A stretch of DNA of 64,000 nucleotides from an uncultured Lachnospiraceae bacterium. GTDB taxonomy: Bacteria; Bacillota; Clostridia; Lachnospirales; Lachnospiraceae. The translations under genes and the position numbers were made by a program. Positions 42,896 to 51,628 of this stretch are shown piece after piece. The stretch's first letter is position 1, and each line of letters starts with the position of its first letter. The notes below the pieces were generated by a model. The model ran no database searches and was not told where the DNA came from. It was given only the letters and a program-made list of their open reading frames with translations. The stretch is from NCBI GenBank assembly GCA_910577955.1, contig CAJTNC010000007.1, forward strand, positions 29,772 through 93,771, written 5' to 3'.

Positions 42896-44177
42896 GCTCT
42901 CTCTCCGCTTTTATCTGCCCCACTAAATATAAAGAACCCGTTATATAGATTTTCCTGCCTTCCGCTCTTTTCCAGATGCAGTATGCGAAAGCCTCTTCCG
43001 TGTCCTCGATCACCGTCGTTTTTTCCTCGCCGAACAGTTCTGCAAGCTCCTGCGGCTCTTTTACCCGATCGTTCTTGATCCTTGTCACAACAATTTCTTC
43101 AAACAGCCCGGCATCTTTTATTTCTCTTACCATCTCCCCGCATTCTTTTTCCGCCAGCGAGGAATATAACAGTACCCGCTTTTCTCTGCCTCCATCCGCA
43201 CCCACACTTTCCAGAAAGGCAGCAATACCATCCGCGTTATGGGCGCCGTCCACCCATACCTGCGGCAAAATCTCCTCCATCCTTCCTTCCCAACGCGCTT
43301 TCCGAAGGCCGCTTCGCAGGGCTTTTTCCGAAATATCCGCCGTGCCGGCCTGACAAAGCACCGTCAGCGCCCTGATGCAAAGTGCGGCATTTTCCTGCTG
43401 ATAGAGAGCTCTGCCGGAGAGGTGAAAGGTACTATCTTTATAATACCCACAGTGATAGGAAAAATCAATGCCTTTCTCATCATATTTTTCCAGACATATT
43501 TCCCTCTGTTTTACCGAAAAAGCCTTTGTTTCCGCCTTTTTCGCACTTTTTTCGAGGACGTCCGATACTGTTTTATTCTTCGCAAAATAAACAAGAGGTA
43601 TACCTTTTTTGACAATACCCGCTTTTTCCTTCGCTATTTCCTCCAAAGTCTCCCCCAAATGATCCGTGTGATCAAGCCCGATCTCCGTAATAATACAGAT
43701 ACACGGAGAGGGAAAAGAGTTCGTGGCATCAAGCCTTCCGCCCATGCCTGTCTCAAGAATAATAAAGTCCGGCTGTTCTTTTGCAAAATACAGCATGGCC
43801 ATAAAATACAAATATTCAAAATAGCTCGGGTGGTAATCCGCTCGAAAAGCGCTGCGGGCCTGCCGGACCTGCTTAAAAACCTCAAAGAAATCCTCCTCGG
43901 ATATCAGTTCATGATCCACCCTGATCCTCTCCCTGATATCCACAAGATGAGGCGAGATAAACATCCCGGTCCTGTAGCCCGCTTCCATCAGCACAGACTG
44001 CAGATAGGCACAGACGGAACCTTTTCCGTTTGTGCCGGCCACATGGATGACCTTTGCGTCCAAACAGGGACACGAAAGCTTCCCGTAAAAAGCCTTCGTG
44101 TCTGCCATAGTATTTTTTTTCACAAATTTGGGAATCGTGCCGATATATTCCGCCGCTTCCGCAAATTCCCGCATCAC
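42882..44177 (-). CDS. folC: Folylpolyglutamate synthase / dihydrofolate synthase
   Basis: Adds glutamate to folates (and to dihydropteroate in bifunctional forms). The 431-residue protein has the Mur-ligase P-loop VAGTNGKGSVCAYLQSV (about 46-62), MFISPHLVDIRERI, LETGMGGRLDATN, ITEIGLDHTDHLG and WVDGAHN. Normal length. ATG overlaps the valS stop by four bases (ATGA), so the genes are coupled. Confidence 0.95.
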   Translation of the reverse strand: MMREFAEAAEYIGTIPKFVKKNTMADTKAFYGKLSCPCLDAKVIHVAGTNGKGSVCAYLQSVLMEAGYRTGMFISPHLVDIRERIRVDHELISEEDFFEVFKQVRQARSAFRADYHPSYFEYLYFMAMLYFAKEQPDFIILETGMGGRLDATNSFPSPCICIITEIGLDHTDHLGETLEEIAKEKAGIVKKGIPLVYFAKNKTVSDVLEKSAKKAETKAFSVKQREICLEKYDEKGIDFSYHCGYYKDSTFHLSGRALYQQENAALCIRALTVLCQAGTADISEKALRSGLRKARWEGRMEEILPQVWVDGAHNADGIAAFLESVGADGGREKRVLLYSSLAEKECGEMVREIKDAGLFEEIVVTRIKNDRVKEPQELAELFGEEKTTVIEDTEEAFAYCIWKRAEGRKIYITGSLYLVGQIKAEREHDQF

Positions 44178-46852
44178 AACTGCGAGAGGCGTTCCTGCAC
44201 CTGCTGCATCATCTGCGAATATTTTTCCAGCTTCGCCTTCTCCTCCGCTATTTTTGCCTCCGGCGCCTTCGCCAGAAACTTCTCGTTCTTTAACATCCCG
44301 TTTACTCTGGCAAGTTCGCCCTGAAGGCGCTTCTCTTCTTTTTCGAGACGCTCCCTCTCCTGTTTTAAATCCACCAGTTCCGCAAACGGAATATACAGCA
44401 CCGCACCCGGTATCACCACGGACACCGCATCGTCAGCGATGCCGCTTCTGTCTTTTTGCACCGTCACCTCGGAAGCTCCCGCGAGAGAGGCAAAGAATAA
44501 TTTTCCCTCCTCAAAGGCCCTGATCACTTCCTCTTTTTCGCTGACCACATAGACTGCCGCTTTTCTGGCAGGGGCCACATTCATGGACGTGCGCACGTTA
44601 CGAATCCCGCGCACCGCCTCTTTGAGCGTCTCGATATCCCGCTCTTTGTCCGGGAAATTCCTGTCTTCCCGGTACAGAGGCCAGTCGGAGATCATGATGG
44701 ATTCCTCCTCGGACTGCAGAGAACAGAATATCTCCTCGGTGATAAAAGGCATATAAGGGTGCAGCAGTTTTAAGGCGTCTATCAGCACACTCCGCAGCGT
44801 CCACAGCGCCGCGTTCTGGCTCTCCTCATCATCGGTATTATGGAGCCTCGGTTTCACCATCTCGATATACCAATCACAGAATTCATCCCAGATAAAATCG
44901 TAAACTTTCTGTACCGCGATGCCCAGCTCAAAGTTGTCCATATTGTCGGTCACTTCCCGCACCAGATGATTGAGCCTTGAAGTGATCCACTGATCGGCAG
45001 GTTCTAATTTCTCCGGTCTCGTGACGTTTTTCCCCTTCGCCTGATAACCGGACAGGTTCATCATAATGAACCTGGATGCATTCCAGACCTTATTGGCAAA
45101 GTTCCTCGCCGCCTCCACTCTCTCGTAATAGAAGCGCATATCATTGCCCGGAGCATTGCCGGTGATCAATGTCAAACGCAGGGCATCCGCGCCGTACTGA
45201 TCGATGATCTCCAGCGGATCAATGCCGTTTCCTAAAGATTTCGACATCTTCCGGCCCTGAGAATCCCTGATCAGCCCGTGAAACAGCACCGTCTTAAAAG
45301 GTTTCTCCCCCATATGCTCATAGCCCGAGAAGATCATACGGATCACCCAGAAAAAGATAATATCATATCCCGTCACCAGCACGTCCGTGGGATAGAAGTA
45401 TTTCAGCTCCTCCGTCATCTCCGGCCAGCCCAGCGTGGAAAACGGCCATAACGCAGAGGAAAACCAGGTATCCAACACATCGGGATCCTGCGTAAAATGA
45501 GTTTTACCGCACTTAGGACATACCTGCGGCATCTCTTTCGCCACCACCACTTCACCGCACTCATCGCAGTAGTAGGCCGGAATCCTGTGCCCCCACCAGA
45601 GCTGACGGCTGATGCACCAGTCGCGGATATTGTCAGTCCAGTTGAAGTAGATTTTTTCCAGCCTCTCCGGAATCAGTCTGATCTCGCCGGTTTTTACAGC
45701 TTCCACCGCCGGTTTGATCAGTTCGTCCATCTTCACAAACCACTGCTCTTTTACAAGGGGTTCGATGGTCGCGCTGCAGCGGTCATGGGTTCCGACGTTG
45801 TGAACATGTTCTTCGATCTTTCCGAGAAGTCCTTCCCTTTTCAGTTCTTCCAAGATCTGTTTTCTCGCCTCATAGCGGTCAAGACCGGCGTACTTCCCGC
45901 CGTTTTCATTGATCGTGGCATCGTCGTTCATAATATTGACGATGGGCAGGCCGTGGCGCACTCCCACCTCGAAGTCGTTGGGGTCGTGGCCCGGTGTGAT
46001 TTTTACGACGCCCGTGCCGAACTCCATATCCACATAGTCATCCTCCACAATGGGAATGACCTTATTGACGATGGGCAGGAGAACTTTTCTGCCTCTCAGA
46101 TGAGCATAGCGTTCATCCTTCGGGTTGATGGCAACCGCCGTATCCCCAAGCATTGTCTCCGGTCTGGTTGTCGCAAACTCCAAAAATTCCGTATCGCTCG
46201 GATTTCCGTTCTCGTCGATCAGCGGATACTTGATATGCCAAAAATGTCCTGCCTGCTCCTCATACTCCACTTCCGCGTCAGAAATGGACGTATTGCAGAC
46301 CGGACACCAGTTGATGATCTTGGCGCCTTTATAAATATAGCCCTTTTCGTGCATTTTGCAGAACACTTCCGTCACGGCCTTATTGCAGCCTTCATCCATC
46401 GTAAAGCGCTCTCTGTCCCAATCGCAGGAGGAACCCATCTTTTTAAGCTGCGAGACGATCCGGCCGCCGTACTCTCTTCTCCAGTCCCAAGCTCTTTCCA
46501 GAAACTTCTCCCTGCCCAGATCATGCTTGTCGATGCCCTCTTTCTTCAAGGCCTCGATGATCTTCACTTCGGTGGAGATGCTGGCGTGATCCGTGCCCGG
46601 CTGCCAGAGGGCGTTATAGCCCTGCATCCTCTTATAGCGGATCAGGATATCCTGCATCGTATTGTCCAGCGCATGTCCCATGTGCAGCTGTCCAGTGATA
46701 TTCGGGGGCGGGATCACGATCGTAAAAGGTTTCTTTGTAGGATCCGGTTCCGCGTGGAAATACTTTTTGTCTAACCACTTCTGATAGATCCTGTCTTCGA
46801 TGCCATTCGGGTCGTAAGTCTTTGCCAGTTCCTTTCCTGCCTCGTTGTTCAT
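44174..46852 (-). CDS. valS: Valyl-tRNA synthetase
   Basis: Charges tRNA-Val; class I enzyme of 892 residues. Motifs: HMGHA (HIGH) in PPNITGQLHMGHALDN, the editing-domain region with ATTRPETMLGDTA, WCISRQLWWGHRIPAY, and KMSKS in GRKMSKSLGNGIDP; a C-terminal coiled coil ends the protein. Start at 46852 follows GAGGAGG; an upstream in-frame codon at 46870 lies inside that site region. It has its own promoter and a leader with a hairpin and short ORF; no T-box was seen. Confidence 0.96.
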   Translation of the reverse strand: MNNEAGKELAKTYDPNGIEDRIYQKWLDKKYFHAEPDPTKKPFTIVIPPPNITGQLHMGHALDNTMQDILIRYKRMQGYNALWQPGTDHASISTEVKIIEALKKEGIDKHDLGREKFLERAWDWRREYGGRIVSQLKKMGSSCDWDRERFTMDEGCNKAVTEVFCKMHEKGYIYKGAKIINWCPVCNTSISDAEVEYEEQAGHFWHIKYPLIDENGNPSDTEFLEFATTRPETMLGDTAVAINPKDERYAHLRGRKVLLPIVNKVIPIVEDDYVDMEFGTGVVKITPGHDPNDFEVGVRHGLPIVNIMNDDATINENGGKYAGLDRYEARKQILEELKREGLLGKIEEHVHNVGTHDRCSATIEPLVKEQWFVKMDELIKPAVEAVKTGEIRLIPERLEKIYFNWTDNIRDWCISRQLWWGHRIPAYYCDECGEVVVAKEMPQVCPKCGKTHFTQDPDVLDTWFSSALWPFSTLGWPEMTEELKYFYPTDVLVTGYDIIFFWVIRMIFSGYEHMGEKPFKTVLFHGLIRDSQGRKMSKSLGNGIDPLEIIDQYGADALRLTLITGNAPGNDMRFYYERVEAARNFANKVWNASRFIMMNLSGYQAKGKNVTRPEKLEPADQWITSRLNHLVREVTDNMDNFELGIAVQKVYDFIWDEFCDWYIEMVKPRLHNTDDEESQNAALWTLRSVLIDALKLLHPYMPFITEEIFCSLQSEEESIMISDWPLYREDRNFPDKERDIETLKEAVRGIRNVRTSMNVAPARKAAVYVVSEKEEVIRAFEEGKLFFASLAGASEVTVQKDRSGIADDAVSVVIPGAVLYIPFAELVDLKQERERLEKEEKRLQGELARVNGMLKNEKFLAKAPEAKIAEEKAKLEKYSQMMQQVQERLSQL

Positions 46853-46866
46853 AAACTTCTTCCTCC

Positions 46867-46935
46867 TCAACTCCAGACAATTATCTCTACAATAAAAGCC
46901 CCATGCCGTGCGTCGGCAAAGGGCTTAAACTGCAT
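46867..46935 (-). CDS. Putative 22-residue leader peptide of valS
   Basis: ATG at 46935 is preceded by AAAGGTG at proper distance. The peptide ends with FIVEIIVWS and a TGA at 46867-46869 that overlaps the valS ribosome site. Val and Ile make up five of the last eight residues. The ORF runs through a terminator-like hairpin (46891-46926), so its translation would open the hairpin. A regulatory role is inference; chance is possible for such a short frame. Confidence 0.45.
   Translation of the reverse strand: MQFKPFADARHGAFIVEIIVWS
46891..46926 (-). terminator. Terminator/attenuator-like hairpin in the valS leader
   Basis: Minus strand AAGCCC(T)TTGCCG pairs with CGGCA(T)GGGCTT and is followed by TTTTATT. 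It sits downstream of the valS promoter, inside the leader ORF. It may also end read-through from htrA. Confidence 0.6.
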
Positions 46936-46966
46936 TATCACCTTTGTCCTCTTTTTCCTAAAGAGA

Positions 46967-46996
46967 ATCATAGTGGATATTGACCCGATTTGTCAA
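46967..46996 (-). promoter_or_regulatory. Promoter of valS
   Basis: Minus strand TTGACA (46991-46996), 18-base spacer, TATGAT (46967-46972); -35 is consensus. It starts 8 bases after the htrA stop. Confidence 0.75.
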
Positions 46997-47003
46997 GTAA
47001 ATG

Positions 47004-48488
47004 TTACCACCCGAAGAACGGGAAGAAGCCTCCGAAAGGATTTTCTTCATTCGGCGCATATTGCCCATAGTTCTCCGATGTTTCGCCGGAAGGCTCACTG
47101 CTTTGTCCCTCCTGTGTGACAACGCCGGCCTCCTCCGCGGAATAGAGCGTGACGGATATCTGTCTTGCCTCATAGCCTGATTCCGTTCTGACTTCCACCG
47201 TCAAATTCACAATCTCGCCGGCTCTGTAATACCCCAGATACTCCACCAGTTCCTCTCTGGTGCGCACCGTTCTTTTGTCGATCTCGGTGATCACCATACC
47301 TCTCTGCAGTCCCGCCTTTTCCGCGGGAGAATTTTCCGTCACGCTGCTGATATAGGCGCCGATCGGAATGTCGTAGGCCTGATTGATCTCGCTTGTCACA
47401 TTGGAGACGCTGACACCCAGATAACCTCTCTCGGCTTCCTCCACAAGCGTTCTCGTCTCCTGCTCCATCATATGCTCCATATCCTCCCTGATGTCGGAGA
47501 TCGGGATGGCATAACCGATGCCCTCCACTTTTGTGTCCGCCACTTTAGCGGAATTGATGCCCACCAGTTCCCCTTTCATATTAAACAGGGCGCCGCCGCT
47601 GTTGCCGGGATTGATGGCCGCATCGGTCTGGATGTATTTATTCTCGCTGCCCGTGCTGTCCTGCGTCGTCATGCTGCGTCCCACAGCGCTGACGATACCC
47701 GTCGTCACAGACTGTCCGTAGCCCAGAGCGTTGCCGATGGCCACCACCTGCTCTCCCAGAGAAAGCTCGTCGGAATCCCCCAGTGCGGCCACTTTGATAT
47801 TCTCCATCGTCTCTTTGGAGAGACTGTTTAAATCCACAGCGATCACCGCCAGATCTTTCGCCGCGTCATAGTCCTTGATCTCTCCTCTGACGATCTCCGC
47901 ATCGGAACTGTCCTCCATCTGCTCCTGATAGCTGAACAGCACGCTCAGTTCCTTACTGCCGGACACCACATGGTAGTTGGTTACGATCAAAAGCTCGCTG
48001 TCCGTCTTTCCGATGATGACGCCGGAGCCGGATCCTTCCGTCTCCTGAATGAATGTTCCCCAGAAACTCCTGATCTCCGCCTCTCCTTTATTTGTGATGG
48101 CAACCACGGAAGGCATGCACATCTCCGAAATCTGCTTCACGGAAAGGCCTGCCTGCGTCTCCGTAGACATCTGAACCGCCGACGGCTGGCCGGTCTGCGG
48201 AAGTACGGTTTCCGTTTCCTTTTCTTCAAAAATCTCTTTCTCCTGCGCCGCTTCCTTATTATTATATTGCCGCAGCATCAGGCTGCTCCCCAGCGCTCCC
48301 CCCGCGGTTCCTGTCAAAAGGGACAAGACCACCGCAAGCACGATCACGCCGCCGCCTTTTTTCTCCTTTTTTTTCTTCGGAGGTTCCTGTCCTCCTGTCT
48401 GGTATGAATTCGGATTATTCTGATAATAAGTATAGTTGTTGCTTCCCTGATAATTGTTCTCGTTATTTTGTCCGTACTGATATTCCAT
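47004..48488 (-). CDS. htrA: HtrA/DegP-type trypsin-like serine protease with PDZ domain
   Basis: Membrane-anchored quality-control protease of 494 residues. Order: Asn/Gln/Tyr-rich cytoplasmic N-terminus (about 1-40), Lys-rich KKKKEKK, membrane segment (about 47-72), protease domain with triad His in TNYHVVSG, Asp in DAAKDLAVI and Ser in NPGNSGGALFN, then one PDZ domain (about 355-450) and a Gly/Phe-rich tail ending FGGFFPFFGW. AAGGAG lies 8 bases before ATG 48488; an in-frame GTG at 48497 is less likely. Confidence 0.94.
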   Translation of the reverse strand: MEYQYGQNNENNYQGSNNYTYYQNNPNSYQTGGQEPPKKKKEKKGGGVIVLAVVLSLLTGTAGGALGSSLMLRQYNNKEAAQEKEIFEEKETETVLPQTGQPSAVQMSTETQAGLSVKQISEMCMPSVVAITNKGEAEIRSFWGTFIQETEGSGSGVIIGKTDSELLIVTNYHVVSGSKELSVLFSYQEQMEDSSDAEIVRGEIKDYDAAKDLAVIAVDLNSLSKETMENIKVAALGDSDELSLGEQVVAIGNALGYGQSVTTGIVSAVGRSMTTQDSTGSENKYIQTDAAINPGNSGGALFNMKGELVGINSAKVADTKVEGIGYAIPISDIREDMEHMMEQETRTLVEEAERGYLGVSVSNVTSEINQAYDIPIGAYISSVTENSPAEKAGLQRGMVITEIDKRTVRTREELVEYLGYYRAGEIVNLTVEVRTESGYEARQISVTLYSAEEAGVVTQEGQSSEPSGETSENYGQYAPNEENPFGGFFPFFGW

Positions 48489-48521
48489 ATTTGTCACTCC
48501 TTATCCAACTTTATTAAAAAG

Positions 48522-48550
48522 CATCTGATCAGAACTTCTCTCATCAGATG
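48522..48550. promoter_or_regulatory. Hairpin with U-runs on both sides, upstream of htrA
   Basis: CATCTGAT (48522-48529) pairs with ATCAGATG (48543-48550); T-runs flank it in both directions. It lies between divergent genes, 34 bases before htrA, so for htrA it would be a leader terminator or attenuator rather than a gene-end terminator. Confidence 0.5.
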
Positions 48551-48673
48551 TTTTTATCTTATTCTTGAATTTTGTTAAAATTGTGATGCAAATGTGTTTA
48601 TTTTGTGAATAATATGCAGATTTGATCATTGTGGCAATATAACAAAAAACTGCCGGTGATACCATAAATTGCA

Positions 48674-48703
48674 TTGTCCTTTTTTCATATTATGATATAT
48701 GAT
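48674..48703 (+). promoter_or_regulatory. Candidate promoter of the GNAT gene
   Basis: TTGTCC (48674-48679), 18-base spacer, TATGAT (48698-48703), 63 bases before the ATG. Confidence 0.4.
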
Positions 48704-48766
48704 ATAAGTGCGAAGCAAAATAAAGCAGAAATCATGAACAATACTCATAAAACGAAAGGACTTCAT

Positions 48767-49219
48767 ATGACCGCCATCAGAAAGGCAACTATTCAGGACA
48801 TATCCCGCATAGCCGAAATACTGATCTTCACAAAAAGAATGAATTACAGATTCATTTTTCAAAATGACAAAGTATCCTTTGGCGAATTACAGGTGCTTCC
48901 TTTAGCACAGGAATATCTGTCAAATCCGGAAAAACTTAAAAATATATGGGTTTACGACGATGAATTTGTGAAAGCCATGATCCATGTGGAAGACAATCGT
49001 ATCCTCGAGCTTTACGTAGACTGTTTCTTTCAGAGCGAAGGCATCGGCGGAAAACTGGTGGATTTTGCCGTGGAAGAATTGGATGCGGAATATTTATTTG
49101 TGCTGGAAAAAAATCACAGGGCCATCCGGTTTTACGAGAGCCACGGCTTTATATTGACCGCAGAGAGAGAACAAGAACCGGGCACCGACGAATTTATCGT
49201 GAAAATGGGACGAATATAA
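48767..49219 (+). CDS. GNAT family N-acetyltransferase
   Basis: Transfers an acetyl group from acetyl-CoA to an unknown amine. The 150-residue product starts TAIRKATIQDISRIAEI and has the acetyl-CoA loop as FFQSEGIGGKLVDFA (R/Q-x-x-G-I-G pattern) and the final RAIRFYESHGF strand-helix. Start at 48767 follows AAAGGA; the longer frame overlaps the promoter. Ends in a terminator shared with the convergent GH1 gene. Confidence 0.92.
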   Translation: MTAIRKATIQDISRIAEILIFTKRMNYRFIFQNDKVSFGELQVLPLAQEYLSNPEKLKNIWVYDDEFVKAMIHVEDNRILELYVDCFFQSEGIGGKLVDFAVEELDAEYLFVLEKNHRAIRFYESHGFILTAEREQEPGTDEFIVKMGRI

Positions 49220-49253
49220 AGAGGATTCCCATTTTGGGGCTCCTCTTTATATT
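49213..49253. terminator. Bidirectional terminator between GNAT and GH1 genes
   Basis: Perfect 13-bp stem AATATAAAGAGGA (49213-49225) with TCCTCTTTATATT (49241-49253), between convergent genes, overlapping the GNAT stop codon. Confidence 0.8.
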
Positions 49254-49256
49254 ACT

Positions 49257-50708
49257 TTACAACACTTCTCCATTCGTCTCAATGCAGCGTTTGTACCATG
49301 CAAAACTATCTTTTTTAATTCTTGCAAAGCTTCCCGCCCCATTGTCATTCCGATCTACATAAACAAATCCATAGCGCTTACACATCTCACCGGTTCCGGC
49401 ACTCACCGAATCAACAGGAGACCATGCAGTATAGCCCATTACATTCACTCCATCTAAGACCGCTCTCTTGATTTCCTTTATATGTTTTCTGAAATAATCG
49501 ATCCGATAACTATCATGGATCTCCCCATCCTCCACCTCATCTATCGCTCCCAGACCATTCTCCACCACCATAAGCGGTATTTCATAGCGGTCCCAAAGCT
49601 GGTTCAACGTATACCGCAATCCCTTCGGATCGATCTGCCATCCCCATTCCGAAGTCTGCAGATAAGGATTTTTCGCCCCACCCATCAGATTACCGTTGAC
49701 CTGCTCCACATCATTCCGCACTGTGGAGCAATTTGTCATGTAATAACTGAACGCGTAAAAATCAACCGTCCCCTGACTCAGTATATCAGCATCCTCCGGC
49801 TGCGTTTCCAGACAAAGGTTCTCCTCCTCAAACCAGCTCCGAATATATGTCGGATATACTCCACGTACCATTACATCCCCCGCAAATTTGTTCAATATCC
49901 TGTCCTTTTTCTGGGTTTCAAGCATATCCTCCGGATCACATGTCAGAGGATACTGGGTAATATGACTGATCATACACCCTATTTTAAGATCGGGATCTAT
50001 CTCATGTGCTTTCTGCACTACCAAAGCACTTGCCAGAAACTGATGATGCAATGCCTGAATCCTTTTCGCCAAAGAAACTTCCAGTTTTGTTTTCGGCACA
50101 GGAGAAGAACCTTTTAAAAACTTTTCCTCTATCAGTCCCAAAGAATTATATGCCCCCATCTGCAGCACTCCGAAATTTATCTCGTTAAACGTAAGCCAAT
50201 AGCGGACTTTATCTCGGAAACATCGGATAACTGTCTCAGCATACCGAACAAAGAGATCGATGGTTTTTCTTTCCAAAAAGCCATTATATTTTGTAACAAT
50301 CCCCCAGGGCAGATCAAAATGACTCAGTGTAACGAGTGGCTCAATTTTATATTTAAGACACTCCTCAAAAAGCCGCCCATAGAAATCCAGCCCTTCCTGA
50401 TTAGGCGTCTCGTCATCCCCGTTTGGAAATATTCTCGCCCAGCTGATGCTCATCCGCAGACACCTGAATCCCATCTCGGCACACAGTGCAATATCTTCCT
50501 GATATCTATGGTAGAAATCTACCGCCTCATGGCTCGGATAATACAACGTCTCATCTATGACAGGGGTAAACATTCTCGGTTCAGCGGCACTGCCGCCCCT
50601 CACAAAATCCTGTATAGTCAGTCCCTTTCCCCCTTCTTTCCACGCTCCCTCGCACTGATTTGCAGCCATTGCGCCGCCCCACAAAAAAAATTCTGATAAT
50701 CTGTTCAT
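49257..50708 (-). CDS. GH1 6-phospho-beta-glucosidase/beta-glucosidase
   Basis: Retaining beta-glycosidase of 483 residues, probably acting on PTS-phosphorylated beta-glucosides. It starts with FLWGGAMAANQCEGAW (family N-terminal signature), has the acid/base Glu in YWLTFNEINFG and the nucleophile Glu in LMVVENGLGAID. The PTS EIIBC gene upstream makes the 6-phospho form likely. Start overlaps the metallo-hydrolase stop by four bases. Last gene of the operon. Confidence 0.94.
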   Translation of the reverse strand: MNRLSEFFLWGGAMAANQCEGAWKEGGKGLTIQDFVRGGSAAEPRMFTPVIDETLYYPSHEAVDFYHRYQEDIALCAEMGFRCLRMSISWARIFPNGDDETPNQEGLDFYGRLFEECLKYKIEPLVTLSHFDLPWGIVTKYNGFLERKTIDLFVRYAETVIRCFRDKVRYWLTFNEINFGVLQMGAYNSLGLIEEKFLKGSSPVPKTKLEVSLAKRIQALHHQFLASALVVQKAHEIDPDLKIGCMISHITQYPLTCDPEDMLETQKKDRILNKFAGDVMVRGVYPTYIRSWFEEENLCLETQPEDADILSQGTVDFYAFSYYMTNCSTVRNDVEQVNGNLMGGAKNPYLQTSEWGWQIDPKGLRYTLNQLWDRYEIPLMVVENGLGAIDEVEDGEIHDSYRIDYFRKHIKEIKRAVLDGVNVMGYTAWSPVDSVSAGTGEMCKRYGFVYVDRNDNGAGSFARIKKDSFAWYKRCIETNGEVL

Positions 50709-51550
50709 ATGTCAGTCTCCAGTTCCTTGTTCAATCTGTCCATGGAATATATCATATTCACCGTCTTATAAGAATGCTGGAACCCATCCCCCATAAAAGA
50801 ATGAAAGGGGCAATCTTTCTCATAATTTTCCTTAATCTCATACTGCAGGCATTCCAGCTGGTCATAAATATATTCGATTGAGATCGGATACTTATCGTGA
50901 CCTGCATAAATCTCCCTGATATCCTCCTTCTCTTTAAGCAGTTTCTTCATACTCCTTTGTGCCATAATAAATGGCGCCTGTTGATCCTCTGAAAAGAAAT
51001 ACCATACATTGTGAGCCGTCACCTGATCTCCGCTGAACAAAAGCCTGTTTTTTCGGTCTAAAAGCATTATATGCCCATAACTATGCCCCGGCGTGTGAAT
51101 TACCTCAAGTCTCCGGCTGCCAAGTTCCAAATTATCCCCCTCCTCCAGAAAATGAAAGCGAGTTTGTTGAAGTGTCTGGCTTAAATACCGTTCTTCCTCA
51201 ATTTTTCCTTTTAATTGAGGCATTTTATTCAGGCGGTACTCAAGAGCCTTCTTTCTCATCTGCCTTGTATCGTTCCGAATCAGTTTCCCACAGTCCAACT
51301 CATGAAGATAGACTTCGGGAAACCAACTACTGCCCAATCCGTGATCCGGATCTCCATGGCTTAATACAACCAACAGGGGCAGATCTGTAATCTCTCTGAC
51401 ATAAGGTTCCAAACTTTCATATCCGTATCCCGTGTCAAACAAAACTGCCGCCTCTGTGCCAAGTATCAGATAGCAGTTGACACTTTCCGTCTCCGTAATC
51501 ACGTACAGATCCTTACTGATTTGTTCTGTCCGATATACCTGACCGCACAT
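50705..51550 (-). CDS. MBL-fold metallo-hydrolase
   Basis: Predicted zinc hydrolase of 281 residues. It has VLFDTGYGYESL, the metal motif SHGDPDHGLG (H-x-D-x-D-H form, with Asp in place of the usual second His), HTPGHSYGHIMLLD, FSGDQV and IYAGHDKYPI. Substrate unknown. Start at 51550 follows GAGGAGGGG. It lies between the PTS EIIBC and GH1 genes and overlaps the latter, so it is part of the beta-glucoside operon, an unusual member. Confidence 0.9.
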   Translation of the reverse strand: MCGQVYRTEQISKDLYVITETESVNCYLILGTEAAVLFDTGYGYESLEPYVREITDLPLLVVLSHGDPDHGLGSSWFPEVYLHELDCGKLIRNDTRQMRKKALEYRLNKMPQLKGKIEEERYLSQTLQQTRFHFLEEGDNLELGSRRLEVIHTPGHSYGHIMLLDRKNRLLFSGDQVTAHNVWYFFSEDQQAPFIMAQRSMKKLLKEKEDIREIYAGHDKYPISIEYIYDQLECLQYEIKENYEKDCPFHSFMGDGFQHSYKTVNMIYSMDRLNKELETDI

Positions 51551-51628
51551 TTTCTGCCCCTCCTCTTTCTGACATGCACCATCAAATCCTCTCATCCGCC
51601 TCTCAAGACAGCTGTCATCAAATTTATT

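Noticed and set aside
43239..44324. Open frame of 361 codons on the plus strand opposite folC
   Set aside because: Shadow of folC; composition is unlike a real protein.
45497..46774. Open frame of 425 codons on the plus strand opposite valS
   Set aside because: Antisense shadow of a highly conserved gene; no ribosome site or recognisable domain.
46853..47003. T-box riboswitch before valS
   Set aside because: No T-box sequence or specifier-loop layout found; the leader is too short and instead shows a short ORF and one hairpin.
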